64,000 nt of DNA, from contig NZ_FZNQ01000011.1 in NCBI RefSeq assembly GCF_900188065.1, forward strand, positions 1-64,000, written 5' to 3'. The stretch's first letter is position 1. Each line of letters opens with the position of its first letter. Source of the stretch: Halorubrum vacuolatum. GTDB lineage: Archaea > Halobacteriota > Halobacteria > Halobacteriales > Haloferacaceae. Below, piece after piece: positions 60,888 to 64,000 of this stretch. The notes under the pieces are model-generated. The model saw only the letters and a list, made by a program, of their open reading frames with translations. It was not told where the DNA came from and ran no database searches. The position numbers and the translations under genes were made by a program.

Positions 60888-61670
60888 TCAGACGACCGCG
60901 CTGTCGCCGTCGCCCTCGGAGTTCTCGGGCGACCCATATCGCTCGGTGAGGTAGTCGATCATATAATCGACGGTGCTCGGATCGTAGCTCCAGAAGCCGT
61001 AGAACTTCCCGGATTCGCGTTCCTCGGCGAGCAGGGCACACTTCGCTTCATCAACCCCGCCACCGTCGAAGGCGACGAACCACGTCTCGCGTATTTCGGG
61101 GGTCCGCTCGATGTGGACGGTGAAGTGTTCGGGCGTCGGCGCATCGCCCTCCGCGACGGCGTACGCGTGGACCTCCAAGTCGGGCTTCTCGCCGAGCCGG
61201 TCGTACGTCCGCGTTTCGCCCGTCAAGACGTCGAGCGTCTGAAAGCCGGCATGCAACTCGCCGCGGCCGACCCGCCATGCCCGATCCTCGATCTCGCGTG
61301 AGGCGGCGACCATGTCTGCCCGCGAGTAGGAGGTGAACATGGTCTCATCTAAGTGATCAAGGATCGGCTTGCCGGGACGTGCGGGCGTCGCCTGCGGTGA
61401 CCCATCGCTCCCGGCGTCCGCACCGCGTCCATCCCCGTCCGGGCCGTATTCCGGTAACAGCTCCGAGACCGGCACCGCCGCGACGAACGCACCGTCGCGC
61501 GCGAGGACGGTAAACGAATCCGGCGCGTCCGGCGCCACCGCGGACTCGATCCGGATGTTCCGGTCGGAGAAGTACTCCGCGAGGTCCTCGGCGACCCCGG
61601 GGTCGGCGTTAAAGACCGTAAGCGTCGCCTCATGGGCCTCAACGCCGGCGATGAGTTCGATCAGCGACAT
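60888..61670 (-). CDS. DICT sensory-domain protein
   Basis: 260 residues. SLIELIAGVEAHEATLTVFNADPGVAEDLAEYFSDRNIRIESAV and FTVLARDGAFVAAV form the first half, MFTSYSRADMVAASREIEDRAWRVGRGELHAGF the second, as in the DICT domain (a sensory domain found with bacterial and haloarchaeal signalling proteins). A C-terminal segment of about 110 residues (FVAFDGGGVDEAKCALLAEE) follows. No DNA-binding or kinase domain, so it signals through a partner. A TATA box near 61717-61728 on the minus strand precedes it. Confidence 0.85.
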   Translation of the reverse strand: MSLIELIAGVEAHEATLTVFNADPGVAEDLAEYFSDRNIRIESAVAPDAPDSFTVLARDGAFVAAVPVSELLPEYGPDGDGRGADAGSDGSPQATPARPGKPILDHLDETMFTSYSRADMVAASREIEDRAWRVGRGELHAGFQTLDVLTGETRTYDRLGEKPDLEVHAYAVAEGDAPTPEHFTVHIERTPEIRETWFVAFDGGGVDEAKCALLAEERESGKFYGFWSYDPSTVDYMIDYLTERYGSPENSEGDGDSAVV

Positions 61671-61842
61671 ACGTCAGTAGGATCCTCTCGCGGGGGGTAT
61701 ATGGTAGTACCCCTCCCAACAGTATAAGTCGTGTTGTTTGAGAACACGGATCACGGATTGGCGGCAAGCGAACCGATACCGTCACCGGTTCCATCGACCA
61801 CGAATATGAAGCTATTTGCGCTCACGGCTCACGAGTACCGGT

Positions 61843-62487
61843 ATGTTCATCCTGGTGAACCTGAAGGCGTACCCGTGTGATCCGATCGAGGTCGCGACCG
61901 CCGCACGCGACGTCGCGGAATCCTCCGGCGTCCGAATCGCTGTCGCCCCACAGGCGGCGGACCTCTCGCGCGTCGCGGAAACGGATGTGGAGACGTGGGC
62001 ACAACACGTCTCCTCGAACGGTCATGGCTCGTACACGGGGTCGACGCTCGCGGAGGCGGTCGCGGACAACGGCGCGGCCGGGACGCTCATCAACCACTCG
62101 GAGAACCGCCGCAAACTCGCCGACATCGACGGGTCGGTGACCGCCGCCGAACGCGCCGGCCTCGAAACGATCGTCTGTGCGAACAACCCGACACAGACGG
62201 GCGCGGCGGCCGCACTCGGACCGGACGCCGTCGCCGTCGAGCCGCCGGAGCTCATCGGCGGGGACGTCTCCGTTTCGACGGCCGATCCCGGCATCGTCGA
62301 GGACGCTGTCGCGGCGGCTGCGGCCGTCGACCCCGACGTCGAGGTCTTCTGTGGCGCCGGCGTCTCCACCGGCGAGGACGTCGCGGCCGCCGCCGACCTC
62401 GGCGCCTCGGGGATCCTGCTCGCATCGGGCGTGGCGAAAGCCGACGATCCGGAGGCGGCCCTGGTGGACCTCGTCTCCGAGATCTGA
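61843..62487 (+). CDS. tpiA: Triosephosphate isomerase
   Basis: 214 residues, the short archaeal form. Interconverts dihydroxyacetone phosphate and glyceraldehyde 3-phosphate. Asn6 and Lys8 (LVNLKAYP), catalytic His in NHSENR (about residue 85) and Glu in AVEPPELIG (about 133), phosphate loop GAGVSTGED. All catalytic residues kept. Start by the ATG at 61843. Confidence 0.95.
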   Translation: MFILVNLKAYPCDPIEVATAARDVAESSGVRIAVAPQAADLSRVAETDVETWAQHVSSNGHGSYTGSTLAEAVADNGAAGTLINHSENRRKLADIDGSVTAAERAGLETIVCANNPTQTGAAAALGPDAVAVEPPELIGGDVSVSTADPGIVEDAVAAAAAVDPDVEVFCGAGVSTGEDVAAAADLGASGILLASGVAKADDPEAALVDLVSEI

Positions 62488-62583
62488 GGTCACTCCGGCG
62501 GGCGACGAACTGGATTTGCGGATCAGTATAAAGACACCGTCTCACACGACCAGTGGTTTCTCAAAATCGCATGACAGAGCGAG

Positions 62584-62612
62584 GATACGCTGAACCGCGG
62601 TCTCGGCGTATC
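62584..62612. promoter_or_regulatory. Near-perfect palindrome upstream of the dnaK TATA box
   Basis: Arms GATACGCTGA and TCGGCGTATC flank an ACCGCGGT core that is itself palindromic; one unpaired base and one mismatch break perfect symmetry. It lies directly before the probable BRE/TATA (TAACCTTTAACC, about 62615-62627) of dnaK, about 42-70 bases before the ATG. This is a good position for a repressor or heat-shock regulator site. It is equally able to form a hairpin. Confidence 0.55.
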
Positions 62613-62653
62613 TAGTAACCTTTAACCGACGGAAGCCGATAGAATATCCCAAG

Positions 62654-64000
62654 ATGGCGAGCAACAAGATCCTCGGTATCGACCTCGGTACCACGAACTC
62701 CGCATTCGCGGTGATGGAGGGTGACGAACCCGAGATCATCGCGAACGCGGAGGGCGATCGGACGACGCCTTCCGTCGTCGCGTTCTCCGACGACGGCGAA
62801 CGGCTCGTCGGGAAGCCGGCAAAGAATCAGGCCGTTCAGAACCCGGACCGGACGATCCAATCGATCAAACGGCACATGGGCGAGGGGGATTACACCGTCG
62901 CGATCGGCGACGACGAATACACCCCCGAGCAGATCTCGGCGATGATCCTGCAGAAGATCAAACGCGACGCCGAGGAGTACCTCGGCGACGACGTCGAGAA
63001 GGCCGTCATCACGGTCCCCGCCTACTTCAACGACAAACAGCGGCAGGCGACCAAGGACGCCGGCGAGATCGCCGGCTTCGAGGTCGAACGGATCGTCAAC
63101 GAGCCGACCGCCGCCTCGATGGCATACGGGCTCGACGACGAATCGGATCAGACCGTCCTCGTCTACGACCTCGGCGGCGGCACCTTCGACGTCTCCATTC
63201 TCGACCTCGGCGGTGGCGTCTACGAGGTCGTCGCGACGAACGGGGACAACAGCCTCGGCGGCGACGACTGGGACGAGGCGCTCATCGACCACCTCGCCGA
63301 GGAGTTCAAAAACGACCACGGTATCGACCTTCGCGAGGACCGTCAGGCGCTCCAGCGGCTGAAAGACGCCGCCGAGGAGGCGAAGATCGAGCTCTCCTCG
63401 AAGAAGGAGACGACGATCAACCTCCCGTTCATCACGGCGACCGATAGCGGCCCGGTCCACCTCGAACAGTCCGTCACGCGGGCGACCTTCGAGAGCCTGA
63501 CGACCGACCTGCTGGATCGGACGGTCGAACCGACCGAGCAGGCGCTTTCGGACGCCGGCTACGCGAAATCCGACATCGACGAGGTCATTCTCGTCGGCGG
63601 CTCCACCCGGATGCCACAGGTCCAAGAGAAAGTCGAGGAGCTGGTCGGCAAGGAGCCGAAAAAGAACGTCAACCCGGACGAGGCGGTCGCGCTCGGTGCG
63701 GCCGTGCAGGGCGGGGTGCTCTCGGGCGACGTCGACGACATCGTCCTGCTTGATGTCACCCCGCTCTCGCTCGGTATCGAGGTGAAAGGTGGCCTCTTCG
63801 AGCGGCTGATCGAGAAGAACACGACGATCCCGACCGAGGAGTCGAAGGTATTCACCACCGCCGCCGACAACCAGACCTCGGTCAACGTCCGGGTGTTCCA
63901 GGGTGAACGTGAGATCGCCGAAAAGAACGAGCTGCTCGGCGCGTTCCAACTGTCCGGCATCCCGCCAGCACCCGCCGGCATGCCGCAGATCGAGGTGTCG
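62654..64000 (+). CDS. dnaK: Molecular chaperone DnaK (5' part)
   Basis: 449 codons from the ATG at 62654 to the window edge, so the C-terminal part is cut off by the window. Hsp70 ATPase domain: [15 protein letters not shown], then [36 protein letters not shown] and [11 protein letters not shown]; substrate-binding domain begins near residue 375 ([16 protein letters not shown]). With grpE and dnaJ it folds and refolds proteins using ATP. Upstream are a TATA-like element and a palindrome. No defect seen in the visible part. Confidence 0.97.
   Translation, partial: MASNKILGIDLGTTNSAFAVMEGDEPEIIANAEGDRTTPSVVAFSDDGERLVGKPAKNQAVQNPDRTIQSIKRHMGEGDYTVAIGDDEYTPEQISAMILQKIKRDAEEYLGDDVEKAVITVPAYFNDKQRQATKDAGEIAGFEVERIVNEPTAASMAYGLDDESDQTVLVYDLGGGTFDVSILDLGGGVYEVVATNGDNSLGGDDWDEALIDHLAEEFKNDHGIDLREDRQALQRLKDAAEEAKIELSSKKETTINLPFITATDSGPVHLEQSVTRATFESLTTDLLDRTVEPTEQALSDAGYAKSDIDEVILVGGSTRMPQVQEKVEELVGKEPKKNVNPDEAVALGAAVQGGVLSGDVDDIVLLDVTPLSLGIEVKGGLFERLIEKNTTIPTEESKVFTTAADNQTSVNVRVFQGEREIAEKNELLGAFQLSGIPPAPAGMPQIEVS

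Overview
The window is haloarchaeal chromosomal DNA (class Halobacteria; genus not determined). The evidence is high GC with strong third-position GC, very acidic proteins, many leaderless genes with TATA boxes about 25-30 bases before the start codon, and lineage-typical genes: HalX response regulator, TrmB and TbsP-type regulators, a HEWDINGT zinc finger, a PilB/PilC pilus locus with its DUF72xx pilin-like genes, F420 genes (mer, cofE), archaeal pyrB-pyrI and archaeal arfC. About 65 intact genes, one tRNA-Ala(GGC) and several broken genes are listed.

Layout. 1-8.0 kb: the right end of an IS200/IS605 element cuts off the start of an aspartoacylase-like gene. It is followed by a MATE exporter with a palindromic operator, an SdpI-family gene broken by one TGA codon, two tandem CPA2 antiporters with RCK domains, and cutA coupled to a small zinc-finger gene. 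8.1-17.3 kb: a type IV pilus operon on the minus strand (PilB ATPase, PilC platform, five pilin-like proteins). The pilB frame is broken at a run of eight A, and pilB carries tandem repeats in both tails. 17.4-25.2 kb: a DUF1405-like membrane protein, a truncated histidine kinase facing a DoxX gene, an aldo/keto reductase, a PfkB kinase divergent from a TbsP-like regulator, an OCD-family enzyme, a HalX regulator and a TrmB regulator; this reads as a sugar-metabolism and sensing neighbourhood. 25.3-31.7 kb: guaB, a GNAT acetyltransferase, ileS and a long coiled-coil protein. 32-45.4 kb: membrane proteins with a DUF3179 lipoprotein, a small regulator pair, a MutS-like ATPase, a YeeE/YedE pair, a PLP dehydratase, a relic IS end, mer-cofE, an MDR dehydrogenase and an orphan SdhA-like flavoprotein.

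45.5-48.3 kb: four overlapping minus-strand genes (a beta-class methyltransferase-like protein, a CDP-alcohol phosphatidyltransferase, a ParB-like protein and a small membrane protein). They form the tightest and least explained cluster here. 48.5-64 kb: an EamA half-transporter, a second MATE protein, pyrB-pyrI, a TIM-barrel glycosidase-like protein facing ThuA, a MOSC protein, a VOC protein, arfC, an SDR, and a glpA remnant beside another IS right end that supplies the stop codon of an APC permease-UspA fusion. A UspA protein, tRNA-Ala, a DICT-domain protein, tpiA and the start of dnaK (with an upstream palindrome) follow.

The main themes are a pilus operon with a possible slippage switch, repeated marks of IS200/IS605 elements that left only their right ends, sugar-responsive regulation, and one compact four-gene operon that matches no pathway I know.
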